The position numbers and the translations under genes were made by a program. 64,000 bases of DNA, from assembly GCF_003014735.1 (NCBI RefSeq), contig NZ_PYAX01000001.1, forward strand, positions 682,001 to 746,000, given 5' to 3'. The DNA comes from Saccharothrix carnea. Lineage in GTDB: Bacteria; Actinomycetota; Actinomycetes; Mycobacteriales; Pseudonocardiaceae. This document shows positions 16,481-25,314 of the stretch, one piece after another (the first letter of the stretch is position 1; the number at the start of each line of letters is the position of its first letter). The notes under the pieces were generated by a model that saw nothing but the letters and a program-made list of their open reading frames with translations, was not told the DNA's origin and searched no databases.

Positions 16481-17683
16481 CTACCCGGCCATCGCCTGCT
16501 CGATCTTCCGCTCGGTGGCCGCCGTCAGGCCGAGCAGCGCCACGAGCGCCACCGCCGTCATGATCACGAACACCGCGCGCAGCCCGAACGCCTGCGCCAG
16601 GACGCCCCCGAGCGCCGCGCCCAGCGGCATGGTGCCCCAGGCGACCAGGCGGTAGGCGCTGTTCACCCGGCCCAGCAGGCGGTCCGGCGTGACGCGCTGC
16701 CGCAACGTGACCGCGACGACGTTGAGCACCGCGATCCCACCGCCCGCGACCGCGAACGCCGCCGCGACGACGTACGGGTCGGTGGTCACGGCGGGTGCGG
16801 CGACGAGCAGCGTCCCGGCGACGAACCCCACCACCAGCGAACGGCTCCGGCCCAGCTTGGCGATCACGCGTTCGGCGGCCAGGGAGCCCACCAGGCTGCC
16901 GACCGCCGGGGTGGTCAGGAGCAGGCCGAACAGCTGCGCGCTCAGGCCCATCGCCGACGCCGGGCCCACCGCGTGGAGGACGAGCACGGCGCCGGACGCC
17001 GTGTTGGCGGTGTTGAACAGCCCGACGACGACGGCGAGGCTGCGCAACAGGCGGTGGCGCAGCAGGAAGCGCAGGCCTTCGGCGATGTCGGCGCGCAGCG
17101 TGGTGCGGTGCTCGCGGTGGATCTTGAACGCGCCCCGGACCGACCACAGGGCGACCAGGGCCACCAGCCAGAGGGCGGCGGGCGCGGTGAAGGCGGCCAC
17201 CGCGCCCGCGGCGACCAGGAGGCCGGCGACGGGCGGGCCCGCGAACTCGTTCGCGGTGAGCTCGACGGCGAACAGGCGGGCGTTGGCGCGAGGCAGGCGG
17301 TCGCGGTCCACCAGCTGCGGCACCAGGGATTGCGCCGAGGTGTCGTAGAGCGTCTCGGCGATGCCGGCGGCGAAGGCGATGGCGTAGAGCAGCCAGATGT
17401 TCGCCCAGCCCGATGCCACCGCGGCGGCGAGGAGTGCGAGCAGGGCGGCCCTGGCGGCGTTGGCCCGGAGCATGGTCCGGCGGCGGTCGAGGCGGTCGGT
17501 CAGCGCGCCCGCCGGGAGCGCGAAGACGAGCCACGGCAGGGTGAGGGCGAACACCAGACCCGCGATCAGGGTCGGTTCGCGGGTCGTCTGGATGGCGACC
17601 AGCGGCAGGGCGACCTTGAACGTGCCGTCGGCGAGGTTCGACAGGCCGGACGACGTCCAGAGGCGCCAGAAGCCCGTTCCCAT
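16481..17683 (-). CDS. MFS transporter
   Basis: A 400-residue, 12-segment major facilitator. The loop 2-3 motif ALTDRLDRRRTMLRAN (near 55-70) and the second-half equivalent AERVIAKLGRSRSLVVG identify the fold. The sequence is nearest to drug-efflux type (MFS_3/enterobactin exporter-like) members. The start is uncertain: ATG 17683 gives MGTGFWRLWTSSGLSNLADG; ATG 17692 is three codons longer. Neither has a clear ribosome site. It is divergent from an ArsR-type regulator, with an inverted repeat in the shared promoter, so it is probably repressed by that protein. The substrate is unknown. Confidence 0.88.
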   Translation of the reverse strand: MGTGFWRLWTSSGLSNLADGTFKVALPLVAIQTTREPTLIAGLVFALTLPWLVFALPAGALTDRLDRRRTMLRANAARAALLALLAAAVASGWANIWLLYAIAFAAGIAETLYDTSAQSLVPQLVDRDRLPRANARLFAVELTANEFAGPPVAGLLVAAGAVAAFTAPAALWLVALVALWSVRGAFKIHREHRTTLRADIAEGLRFLLRHRLLRSLAVVVGLFNTANTASGAVLVLHAVGPASAMGLSAQLFGLLLTTPAVGSLVGSLAAERVIAKLGRSRSLVVGFVAGTLLVAAPAVTTDPYVVAAAFAVAGGGIAVLNVVAVTLRQRVTPDRLLGRVNSAYRLVAWGTMPLGAALGGVLAQAFGLRAVFVIMTAVALVALLGLTAATERKIEQAMAG

Positions 17684-17695
17684 GGATGCCATTGG

Positions 17696-17727
17696 TGGAG
17701 AATCGCACATCGGTGGAATTTTCTCCA
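17696..17727. promoter_or_regulatory. Inverted repeat in the MFS/ArsR divergent promoter
   Basis: TGGAGAA (17696-17702) and TTCTCCA (17721-17727) are inverted around an 18-base centre that holds a further copy of ATCGGTGGA. It lies directly upstream of the MFS start and is the likely site for the neighbouring ArsR-type protein. Confidence 0.45.
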
Positions 17728-17765
17728 TCGGTTCGTTTCCCCACCGGTCGGCTAGGTTGGGCGCC

Positions 17766-18281
17766 ATGGCTGAGCGGGAACGGCGTCCGGCGACGGTGGA
17801 CGAGGCGAAAGCGCTGGCCCACCCGTTGCGGCTGCGGATCCTGCGGCTGTGCGGGCAGCAGGAGTTGACCAACAAGCAGCTGGCCGAGCGGTTGGGCCGC
17901 GACCCGGGAACCGTCCTGTACCACGTGCGCCAGTTGGCGGCGGCGGGCTTCCTGGAGCCGGGCGAGGTGCGCACGGGCGCCAGCGGCGCGCTGGAGAAGC
18001 CCTACCGGTCGACCGGCATCTCGTGGTGGCTGGACGGGCCGCCGGCGGACACCGGCGCGAACACCGCACCGCTGGAGGCGTTCCAGGAGGAGTTGCGGGA
18101 AGCCGGACCGGAGTCGGTGCGGACCTACGCACGGTTCGCGCTGCACCTGTCGCCGGAGGACGTGGCCGAACTGGACCGCCGCATCAGCGCCGTGCTGGAC
18201 GAGTACGTGGCCACCGAGGACGAACGCCGCCACCTGCCGCTGCACGGCGGGATCGTCGTCGTGCACCGGCTGAAGGAGTGA
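17766..18281 (+). CDS. ArsR-type winged-helix regulator
   Basis: A 171-residue regulator. The winged helix is at about 10-75 (LAHPLRLRILRLCGQQELTN, LGRDPGTVLYHVRQLAAAGF), of the HTH_20/ArsR type. The C-terminal half (about 95-165) is an extra ligand-binding or dimerisation part seen in antibiotic-export regulators of this group, not the metal-binding ArsR form. Cys-rich metal motifs are absent. It starts at ATG 17766. It is divergent from the MFS exporter, which it most likely controls. Confidence 0.85.
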   Translation: MAERERRPATVDEAKALAHPLRLRILRLCGQQELTNKQLAERLGRDPGTVLYHVRQLAAAGFLEPGEVRTGASGALEKPYRSTGISWWLDGPPADTGANTAPLEAFQEELREAGPESVRTYARFALHLSPEDVAELDRRISAVLDEYVATEDERRHLPLHGGIVVVHRLKE

Positions 18282-18324
18282 CGCGCTCGGGAAGCCGGGG
18301 CGGCGGCCGGCCGGCACCATCGGT

Positions 18325-19893
18325 GTGGTGACGGAGGTCGATCGGATCGCGGAAGAGCTGCACCGAGCCGTGCTGGCGCGGTTTCCGACGTCCGCGACCC
18401 TGAGCGGCATCCCCGGCTACGACCACCTGCTCACCGACTACCGCGAGGAGGCCGACGAGCGGTTCGCCGCCGAGCTCGACGGCATCGCGGCACGGGCGGC
18501 AGCGGTCGATCCCGGGCCGTTGGCCGGCACGGACCGGGTCACCCGCGCCATGATCGGGCAGCAGGCGTCGGCGTTGCGCGACCAGGTCGGGCAGCGGTGG
18601 GTCGAGTTCACCGTGAGCGACCTGATCCTGACCCCCGTGCCCATGCTGTTGCACACGCTCGCGGACACGCCGTTGGACACCGAACAGCAGCGGGCCGATC
18701 ACGAGCGCAGGTTGAGCGCGATGCCCGCCTTCTTCGCGGCCTTGGCGCAACGGCACCGCGACGGGATCCGCGCGGGCCGGTTGCCGGTGGCGCGGTTGGT
18801 GCGCCAGGCCATCGCCCAACTCGATGACAACGCCCACCTGCCCGGTGTGCGCGAGTACCGCGAAGCGCTGGCGGCCGACGTGCTGCCGCACGGGCGTGAC
18901 GACGACCGGGCGGGCGTGTGCTGGTTGCCTGACGGCGAGGAGCTGTACGCCTCGGCCTCACGGCGGCACACCACCACCGACCTCACCCCCGACCAGCTGC
19001 ACCACACGGGGTTGGCGGCGCTCGAAGGCCTCGCCGACGAGTACGCGTCGCTCGGCCGGGAGGTGTTCGGCACGTCGGACGTCCACGAGGTGTTCACCAG
19101 GCTGCGCGACGGCCCGGGGTGGCGCGACGCCGACGAGATGCTCGCCGCCGCCCGCGCCACCGTGAGCCGCGCCGAAGCCGCCGCGCCGGGGTGGTTCCGC
19201 ACCGTCCCGGACGAGAAGTGCGCGGTGCGCTTCTACCCGGACGGCACACCGGCCGCGACTCCCCCGTCGTACCTGGCGGGCACGGTGGACGGTGCGCGGC
19301 CGGGCACCTACTCGGTGAACCCCGCCCAGCTCGACGGCAGGCACACGGCCGAGGCCCTGGCCTTCCACGAGGCCGTGCCCGGGCACCACTTCGACGGCGC
19401 GCGGCGGATGGCGCGCACCGACCTGTCGATCTGGCGGCGCACGGCCGGGGTGAGCGCGTTCGCCGAGGGCTGGGCCCTGTACGCCGAACGCCTCGCCGAC
19501 GAGATGGGCCTGTACTCCGACGCGTTCTCCCGGCTGGGGATGCTCACGTTCGACTCCATGCGCGCCGCGCGGCTGGTGGTCGACACGGGGCTGCACGCGT
19601 TCGGCTGGAGCCGGGCACGGGCTGTGGAGTTCCTGCGCGCCAACACCCCGATGGCACCGTACCTGGTGGAGTCCGAGGTGGACCGTTACCTGGCCGACCC
19701 GGGACAGGCGCCGGCCTACCTGGTCGGCCGGTTGGAGATCCAGCGGTTGCGGCGGGACGCCGAACGGCGCCTGGGTGGCGCGTTCGACGTCCGCGACTTC
19801 CACGAGGTCGTGCTGTCCGAGGCCCGCGTGCCGCTGTCCACGCTCGCCGACCTCGTCGAGGCGTGGGTTCAGTCGTTGACGCGCCGCCGGTAG
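18325..19893 (+). CDS. DUF885 family protein (putative metallopeptidase)
   Basis: A 522-residue DUF885 protein. The family's metal motif is visible as LAFHEAVPGHHFDGARR (near 350-366), an HEAxPGHH variant of a zincin site. It is followed by FAEGWALYAERLADEMGLYSD (an Glu-containing helix expected to complete the site). DUF885 proteins are annotated as putative peptidases of a mainly helical fold; the substrate is unknown. No signal peptide is seen, so it is cytosolic. The start is GTG 18325 or GTG 18328. The 3' end overlaps the convergent ABC permease by 25 bp. Confidence 0.87.
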   Translation: MVTEVDRIAEELHRAVLARFPTSATLSGIPGYDHLLTDYREEADERFAAELDGIAARAAAVDPGPLAGTDRVTRAMIGQQASALRDQVGQRWVEFTVSDLILTPVPMLLHTLADTPLDTEQQRADHERRLSAMPAFFAALAQRHRDGIRAGRLPVARLVRQAIAQLDDNAHLPGVREYREALAADVLPHGRDDDRAGVCWLPDGEELYASASRRHTTTDLTPDQLHHTGLAALEGLADEYASLGREVFGTSDVHEVFTRLRDGPGWRDADEMLAAARATVSRAEAAAPGWFRTVPDEKCAVRFYPDGTPAATPPSYLAGTVDGARPGTYSVNPAQLDGRHTAEALAFHEAVPGHHFDGARRMARTDLSIWRRTAGVSAFAEGWALYAERLADEMGLYSDAFSRLGMLTFDSMRAARLVVDTGLHAFGWSRARAVEFLRANTPMAPYLVESEVDRYLADPGQAPAYLVGRLEIQRLRRDAERRLGGAFDVRDFHEVVLSEARVPLSTLADLVEAWVQSLTRRR

Positions 19894-20627
19894 AGGGCGA
19901 CGGCCAGGACGAACGACGCGATCAGCAGGCCGACCGACCAGGCCAGTGCGATCCAGCCCTGATCGCCGACCGGGGTGCCGGTGAGCAGGCCGCGCACGGT
20001 CTCGATAACGGGCGTGATCGGCTGGTGCTCGCTGATGCCCCGCAGGAACGGCGGCATGGTGTGGGTCGGCACGAAAGCGCTGCTCAGGTACGGCAGGAAC
20101 AGCATGAAGAAGCTCAGCGCGCTGGCCGACTCGACCGACTTCGCCACCGCGCCCAGCCCCGCCGCCAGCCACGACAGCGCCAGCACGTACAGCAGCAGCA
20201 ACCCGGCCGCGGCCAGCCACTCCAGCGGTGACGCGGACGGGCGGAAGCCCATCGCGACCGCCGCGCCGACCACGATCGTGGTGGACAGGGCGTTGCGCGC
20301 GACGCTGGCCGTGACGTGCCCGGTCAGCACGGCGAAGCTGCGGATCGGCATGGACCGCAGGCGGTCGATCATGCCGCTGTTCATGTCGTCGGCCACGGAC
20401 ATCGCGGTGGACGCCGCGCCGTAGCCGGTGCACAGCAGGATGATCCCGGGCACCACGTAGTTGATGTACCCGGTGCCGGTGTTGATCGCGCCGCCGAAGA
20501 CGTACACGAACAGCGCCATCATCAGCAGCGGCAGGACGATGGACATGATCAGCGTGTCGACGTTGCGCCTGCCGAGCCGGATGCTGCGGCCGATCATGGT
20601 CATCGAATCGGCGATGGCGTGACTCAT
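19869..20627 (-). CDS. ABC-2 type permease (DrrB-like exporter subunit)
   Basis: A 252-residue membrane subunit with six predicted segments and the ABC-2 signature region (MSGMIDRLRSMPIRS-like, at about 82-97). This form is typical of daunorubicin-resistance-type permeases. It starts at ATG 20627, overlapping the stop of the ATPase gene by four bases (ATGA), so the two subunits are translationally coupled. Together with the ATPase it should form a two-gene drug or lipid exporter repressed by the divergent TetR protein. The cargo cannot be predicted. Confidence 0.92.
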   Translation of the reverse strand: MSHAIADSMTMIGRSIRLGRRNVDTLIMSIVLPLLMMALFVYVFGGAINTGTGYINYVVPGIILLCTGYGAASTAMSVADDMNSGMIDRLRSMPIRSFAVLTGHVTASVARNALSTTIVVGAAVAMGFRPSASPLEWLAAAGLLLLYVLALSWLAAGLGAVAKSVESASALSFFMLFLPYLSSAFVPTHTMPPFLRGISEHQPITPVIETVRGLLTGTPVGDQGWIALAWSVGLLIASFVLAVALYRRRVND

Positions 20628-21547
20628 GCCGGCACTCCTTCACGTGCGGTCAGGGCGAGGAAGACGTCGTCGAGGGTCGGTCGGTGCGAGGAGACCTGGG
20701 CGGGCACGACGGCGGCGGCGCGCAGGTCGTCCAGCACGGTGTGCAGGTGCGTGGCCGTGCCGTCGGACGGGACGCTGAGCACGAGCCGCTCGTGGTCGGT
20801 GAAGCCGCCGAGCCGCGCCGCCGCGATGTCGAGCGCCGCGGCGGAGGTGAAGCGGAGGTCCAGCCGGTCGCCGCCGACGCGGGCCTTGAGGTCGTCCGCG
20901 GTGCCCTGGGCCGCCACCTTCCCCTTGTCCAGCACCATGATCCGGTCGGCGAGGCGGTCGGCCTCCTCCAGGTACTGGGTGGTGAGGAAGATCGTGGTGC
21001 CGGTGCGGACGAGGTCGCGGATGGCGTCCCACATCGTCGTGCGGCTGGCCGGGTCCAGGCCGGTGGTCGGCTCGTCCAGGAAGATCACCTTCGGCGCGGC
21101 GACCAGGCTCATGGCCAGGTCGAGCCGCCGCCGCATGCCGCCCGAGTAGGTCTTGACCCGGCGGTCGGCGGCGTCGACCAGGTCGAACCGCTCCAGCAGC
21201 CCGGCGGCCCGGGCCTTCGCCCCAGGCCTGCCCAGGTGCATGAGCCTGCCGACCATGACCAGGTTCTCCCGCCCGGTCTGCTCGGCGTCCACGGCCGCGT
21301 ACTGGCCGGTCACGCTGATCGCACCGCGCACCTCGGCCGGTTCCCGCACCACGTCGAACCCGGCCACCCGCAGCCGGCCGCCGTCCGGGCGCGACAGCGT
21401 GGACAGGATCCGGATCGTGGTCGTCTTGCCCGCGCCGTTGGGACCGAGCAACGCGAAGACCGACCCCTCGGCGACCTCCAGGTCTATCCCGTCCAGCACC
21501 GCGGTCGACCCGTACGCCTTGCGCAGGCCGGTCACCTCGACGATCAT
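20624..21547 (-). CDS. ABC transporter ATPase (DrrA-like)
   Basis: A 307-residue ATPase. Walker A is GPNGAGKTTT, the signature is YSGGMRRRLDLAMSL, Walker B is VIFLDEPTTGLDP, and the switch His is replaced by the DrrA-type TTQYLEEADRLADR. The C-terminal DrrA extension (about 225-305) is present. ATG 21547 is chosen over GTG 21550 because GGGGG lies at a good distance. It forms an operon with the DrrB-like permease. A 32-bp operator begins 16 bp upstream, placing it over the promoter; TetR control is the likely regulation. Confidence 0.93.
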   Translation of the reverse strand: MIVEVTGLRKAYGSTAVLDGIDLEVAEGSVFALLGPNGAGKTTTIRILSTLSRPDGGRLRVAGFDVVREPAEVRGAISVTGQYAAVDAEQTGRENLVMVGRLMHLGRPGAKARAAGLLERFDLVDAADRRVKTYSGGMRRRLDLAMSLVAAPKVIFLDEPTTGLDPASRTTMWDAIRDLVRTGTTIFLTTQYLEEADRLADRIMVLDKGKVAAQGTADDLKARVGGDRLDLRFTSAAALDIAAARLGGFTDHERLVLSVPSDGTATHLHTVLDDLRAAAVVPAQVSSHRPTLDDVFLALTAREGVPA

Positions 21548-21562
21548 CACTGCCCCCTATGT

Positions 21563-21594
21563 GTATCAGGTACGCTAAAGAGCGTAGCTCATAC
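21563..21594. promoter_or_regulatory. TetR operator in the drrA-like/tetR divergent region
   Basis: GTAT-N4-TACGCT-AAAG-AGCGTA-N4-ATAC forms a near-perfect 32-bp dyad (outer arms 21563-21566 and 21591-21594; inner arms 21571-21576 and 21581-21586; the intervening AG/CT also pair). Confidence 0.75.
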
Positions 21595-21648
21595 GCAGTT
21601 GTGAGCGGTAGCCCTAGACTGGCCGGCAGCGGTTACGAGAGGGTGGAG

Positions 21649-22395
21649 ATGACCGAGGAGAACGGCCTACCAGCGGAAATCGCCCTGCTGTGGGGCCTGC
21701 GCGAGACACCGCGACGCGGCCGCAAACCGTCCCTCACGATCGGCGAGATCACCCGGGCGGCGATCGAGGTCGCCGACGCCGAAGGACTCGGGGCGGTGTC
21801 CATGGCCAGGGTGGCGCAGCAGCTCGGCAACTCCACGATGGCGCTCTACCGGCACGTGAAGAGCAAGGACGAACTGCTCAAGCTGATGGCCGACGCCGCG
21901 ATGGAGGACCCGCCGCCGATGCCCGCGACCGGTGGCTGGCGGGCCGGGTTGACGTTGTGGGCGAACAGCGTGCTCCTCACGTTCCGCCGGCACCCCTGGT
22001 GCGCCCGGATCCCGCTCACCGGACCACCCCTCGGGCCGAAGAACCTGGCGTGGTTCGACAGCGCGCTCGGCACGCTCGCCGACACACCGTTGAGCGAGAG
22101 CGAGAAGGTCGGCGTGGTGATGGGCCTGCTGACGTTCGTGCACGGCGAGATCCGGTTGACCGCGGAGCTGGCGGAGAGCTTCCAGGAGAACCCGGAGGCG
22201 TTCGGCCCGTCGTACGCGCGGGCGTTGCGGCTGCTGGTCGACCCGCGGAAGTTGCCCGCCCTGGGCCGCGTGGTCGACGCCGGCGTGTTCGACCAGCCCA
22301 ACCTCTACGACGAAGGCGACGTGGACGCCGACTTCGCGTTCGGGCTCGGCCTCTACCTCGACGGCGTGGCCGCGTACCTGGCCGGTCGGGCCTGA
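21649..22395 (+). CDS. TetR family repressor (TetR_C tetracycline-repressor type)
   Basis: A 248-residue repressor. The DNA-binding domain spans about 28-75 (ITRAAIEVADAEGLGAVSMA, LGNSTMALYRHVKSKDELL). The C-terminal part (about 90-245) has the TetR_C_1 character seen in exporter-linked repressors. The start is ATG 21649 with GGTGGAG ahead of it; the in-frame codons upstream cross the operator. It is divergent from the DrrAB-like exporter, with the 32-bp dyad between them: a self-contained efflux module in which a bound drug would relieve repression. Confidence 0.92.
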   Translation: MTEENGLPAEIALLWGLRETPRRGRKPSLTIGEITRAAIEVADAEGLGAVSMARVAQQLGNSTMALYRHVKSKDELLKLMADAAMEDPPPMPATGGWRAGLTLWANSVLLTFRRHPWCARIPLTGPPLGPKNLAWFDSALGTLADTPLSESEKVGVVMGLLTFVHGEIRLTAELAESFQENPEAFGPSYARALRLLVDPRKLPALGRVVDAGVFDQPNLYDEGDVDADFAFGLGLYLDGVAAYLAGRA

Positions 22396-22396
22396 T

Positions 22397-22430
22397 GGTG
22401 CTGCGGGGTCGGTCGGGACCCCGCAGCACC
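22397..22430 (+). terminator. Bidirectional terminator between tetR and doxX
   Basis: A perfect 14-bp inverted repeat, GGTGCTGCGGGGTC (22397-22410) / GACCCCGCAGCACC (22417-22430), loop of six, between two convergent stops. Confidence 0.85.
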
Positions 22431-22436
22431 GCGCGA

Positions 22437-22910
22437 TCACCGCCGGGCGACGTCGGCCCGCGCCACCCGCTGCCGCACGGGTGCGTCGGCCGACATGACC
22501 GCCAGGCCTGCGGTGATCAGGACCAGGTTCTTGACCACGAACTCGCCGGTCATGGTCAACAGCAGCGGGTTGCCCGCCTGGAACGCGACGGATGGCTGCA
22601 GCACGAGCGTGGAGAACGTGCCTGCCAGGTGGAGCACGACCAGCAGCGCCACCCAGCGCAACCGGAACCCCACGACCAGGGCGATCCCCAGCACCACCTC
22701 GACGGCGCCGAGGGTGAACACGAACACGCCCGGGTCGAGCCACGGGACGGTCCGCGCGACCAGCTCGGCCACCGGCGTCGTGCCGGTCACCTTGAGGGCG
22801 CCGAACCACACGAAGACCACGCCGAGTGAACCGCGCAGCAGGGGGATGCTCAACGCCCGCAAGGCGTTCACGGGCGCATCCGGACGGGACTGGAACTCCG
22901 TCATCCACAT
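22437..22910 (-). CDS. DoxX family membrane protein (under a CebR-like box)
   Basis: A 157-residue four-segment membrane protein of the DoxX family (LLRGSLGVVFVWFGALKVTG, LGAVEVVLGIALVVGFRLRWVALL split over segments 1-3). The family has roles in redox and thiosulfate-linked membrane complexes, but most members are uncharacterised. ATG 22910 is chosen because AAGGAAG precedes it; ATG 22904 is also possible. The odd point is the 16-bp palindrome CTGGGAGCGCTCCCAG 80 bp upstream, the box of the cellobiose repressor CebR. No sugar gene lies in this transcript. Confidence 0.85.
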   Translation of the reverse strand: MWMTEFQSRPDAPVNALRALSIPLLRGSLGVVFVWFGALKVTGTTPVAELVARTVPWLDPGVFVFTLGAVEVVLGIALVVGFRLRWVALLVVLHLAGTFSTLVLQPSVAFQAGNPLLLTMTGEFVVKNLVLITAGLAVMSADAPVRQRVARADVARR

Positions 22911-22989
22911 CACTTCCTTCGCGAGCGGGACCACGTCGACCCGCCTGCGGGAGGTCGGCCCGTTCCGTGGTCCACACTGACCGGAACCG

Positions 22990-23005
22990 GACTGGGAGCG
23001 CTCCC
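22990..23005. promoter_or_regulatory. CebR-like operator upstream of doxX
   Basis: CTGGGAGCGCTCCCAG, a perfect 16-bp palindrome containing the exact 14-bp consensus TGGGAGCGCTCCCA known for CebR/LacI cellulose repressors in actinomycetes. The only gene reading away from it is the leftward doxX; the other neighbour ends here. Confidence 0.75.
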
Positions 23006-23067
23006 AGAACTGTAACGGTAAGGAAACGCGCTGTGAAGTGTTGATTCCAAGCCGTCCCAGATCGCGG

Positions 23068-25197
23068 CTAGTCGTACCACTCGACCGGGTCGTGGAACGC
23101 GCTCGCGGGCAGCGGTTCACCGAAGAACTGGCCGGTGCCCGCCACCGCGCCCGCCGCACGCCACCACTCGGCCTGCTCGCGCGTCTCCAGCCCGTCCACC
23201 AGCACCTCGACGCCCGCCTGCCGGGCCAACGGCACCAGCCCGGCCAGGAACTCCGCCTCGCCACCGGCCTGCCGCGCGACCAGCCGCCGCGCCACCCGCA
23301 CCGACCCGACCGGCAGCTCCGCGGCCACCGCCAGGTCGTCCGGCCCGAGCCCGAAGTCGTCCAACGACGTGCCGACGCCCAGTTCGTCCAGCACGGTCAG
23401 GTTGTCCACGGCGTCGGACTCGGCCAGCACCGACACCGGCATCCCGATCACCAGCCGCCCCGAGGGCAGCCCCGTGTCGCCGAGCACCCGGCGCACCCGC
23501 CGGACCAGGTCGCCGTCCCGCGACTGGTTCCTGGTCAGCCCGACGTGCAACGCCGCGGTGAACGTCGCCCGCTGGCCCCACCACCCCAACTGGCCGCACG
23601 CGGTGGCCAACTGCCACTCGCCCAGCGGCAGGATCAGGCCCGTCCGCTCCGCCAGCGCGGTGCACCCCGCGTGGTCCAGCGGATCGTCACCGCGGTCCCA
23701 GTGCAGCTTCGCCGCCACGCCGACCAGCCCGCGCCCGGTCAACCGCACCACCGGCTCGTAGCGCACGCCCACCTCGCCGTGCTCCCACGCACCGGGCATG
23801 GCGACCGCGAGCGCGTCGACCCGCCGCTCGTCCGCGTCCTGCCGGTCGTGGAACAGCGCCCACTGGCCGCGACCGGACGACTTCGCCCGCCGCAACGCCT
23901 GCTCCGCCGCCCGGATCACCTCCTCGGGCGTCCAGTCCGGCGGCGGTCTGCGCACCACGCCGACGCTGACCGACACGGCCAGCCCGCGGTCGTCGAAGTA
24001 CACCGGTTCGGACAGCTCGCGGTTGATCTCGGCCACGGTCGCCGCGACGTCCGGCGTGGTGGCGGCGTTCTCGACCAGGATGGCGAACTCGTCGCCGTCG
24101 AACCGGGCGATCATCGCCTTCTCCCGCGCCAGCACGGCCTTCAGCCGCTGCGAGACGTGCACCAGCAGCCGTTCGCCGGTGGGTCGGCCGAGGCTGTTGC
24201 ACACCATGCCGAACGCGTCGATGTCGAGGTGGAACAGGCTGATCCCGCGCACCGGGTCCGCCCGTCGCAGCGCGCTCTCCAGGTGGGTGGTGAAGTACTG
24301 CCGGTTCGGCAGCCCGGTCGACACGTCGTGCAGCGCCTGCCGGTTCAGCTCCGACTGCAGCAGCATCAGCTCGGTGCCGTCCTCGACCACCGCGACGAAG
24401 TGCCCCGGCTCGCCGTCCGCGCCGCGCACCATCGACACCGTCAGCGAGATCCGCGCGACGTCACCGTCCTGGCGCAGCAGGCGTTGCGGCTGCCGGACCC
24501 GCTCCTGCTCGCCGCGCAGCAGCGCCCCCAGCGCGTCGCCGAGGGCCCGCGCCGACGCCGGGTGCGCGAGGTCGAACAGGGCGAAGCCGGTCAGCTCCTC
24601 GGTGGTGTAGCCGAGGATGTCGCCGATCGCCGCGTTGGCCCGCACGATCCACCCGGCCAGGTCGACAACCAGGATCCCGCTGGCCGACGACGTGGCGACC
24701 TCCTCGAACCGCGCCTCGCTCTCCTTGAGGTTCCACTGGGCGTCGCGGACCGCCTTGAGCAGCGAGAGCTGCATGGACTCCTGCTGCTCGAACACCGCGC
24801 GCCTGCTCGCCGCCAGGAACCCGGACGACAACGCGCCGAGCACCGCCACGACCGGTTGGGCATAGCGGTCCACGGGCTGGAACTCCGCCAGCCCGAGCAG
24901 CCCTTTCCCGAGCACGTCGAGGGTGACGCGCAAGCCGTCCTCGGTGACGTACCCGAGCGCTACGAGTTGTTGGCCGATCCGCTCGGCGGCACGGGACGCG
25001 GGTCGGTCGGAAGACTCCTCGGCGTGCACCGCCGCGCACAGCTCGTTCAGGCGGTCGCGCATTTCGCGGTCGAGTTCGTCCCGGTCCAGGGCGACCACTA
25101 CGACGCCGCTGAGCAGGTACGACCACTTCCGCGCGAGGAGTTCCCGGCCACGTTCGGGTGGTGAGGTGGCCCCTGTTCTCTGACTGGGGATCGACAT
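23068..25197 (-). CDS. PAS-GGDEF-EAL cyclic-di-GMP family protein with degenerate EAL
   Basis: A 709-residue cytosolic signalling protein. An N-terminal helical region (1-155) carries no obvious membrane segment. It is followed by PAS (about 160-280, ILVVDLAGWIVRANAAIGD), GGDEF (about 285-450) and an EAL-type barrel (about 470-700). The GGDEF loop reads FDGDEF (366-371), changed only in the first Gly. The EAL signature is lost: the site reads VAAKLHW (494-500) instead of ExLxRW, the later AEGVE-type motif reads VDGLE and the QG-x-x-F motif reads TGQFF, while SLDDFG is kept. The protein may make c-di-GMP or only bind nucleotides; hydrolysis by EAL is unlikely. Streptomyces homologues control development. 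Confidence 0.88.
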   Translation of the reverse strand: MSIPSQRTGATSPPERGRELLARKWSYLLSGVVVVALDRDELDREMRDRLNELCAAVHAEESSDRPASRAAERIGQQLVALGYVTEDGLRVTLDVLGKGLLGLAEFQPVDRYAQPVVAVLGALSSGFLAASRRAVFEQQESMQLSLLKAVRDAQWNLKESEARFEEVATSSASGILVVDLAGWIVRANAAIGDILGYTTEELTGFALFDLAHPASARALGDALGALLRGEQERVRQPQRLLRQDGDVARISLTVSMVRGADGEPGHFVAVVEDGTELMLLQSELNRQALHDVSTGLPNRQYFTTHLESALRRADPVRGISLFHLDIDAFGMVCNSLGRPTGERLLVHVSQRLKAVLAREKAMIARFDGDEFAILVENAATTPDVAATVAEINRELSEPVYFDDRGLAVSVSVGVVRRPPPDWTPEEVIRAAEQALRRAKSSGRGQWALFHDRQDADERRVDALAVAMPGAWEHGEVGVRYEPVVRLTGRGLVGVAAKLHWDRGDDPLDHAGCTALAERTGLILPLGEWQLATACGQLGWWGQRATFTAALHVGLTRNQSRDGDLVRRVRRVLGDTGLPSGRLVIGMPVSVLAESDAVDNLTVLDELGVGTSLDDFGLGPDDLAVAAELPVGSVRVARRLVARQAGGEAEFLAGLVPLARQAGVEVLVDGLETREQAEWWRAAGAVAGTGQFFGEPLPASAFHDPVEWYD

Positions 25198-25314
25198 TCC
25201 CGTTGCCCTGTTGTGATAGCGAGGATCGGCGGCAGTTTACCCACCCCCCACCGGCCGACACTCAACCGGACGTATGAACCCCGAACACACCCAGGGTGAC
25301 TTCGTCCGGCGAAT

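Noticed and set aside
19869..22395. Part of an antibiotic gene cluster
   Set aside because: The exporter and its TetR form a complete stand-alone module; no PKS, NRPS or other biosynthetic genes are nearby.
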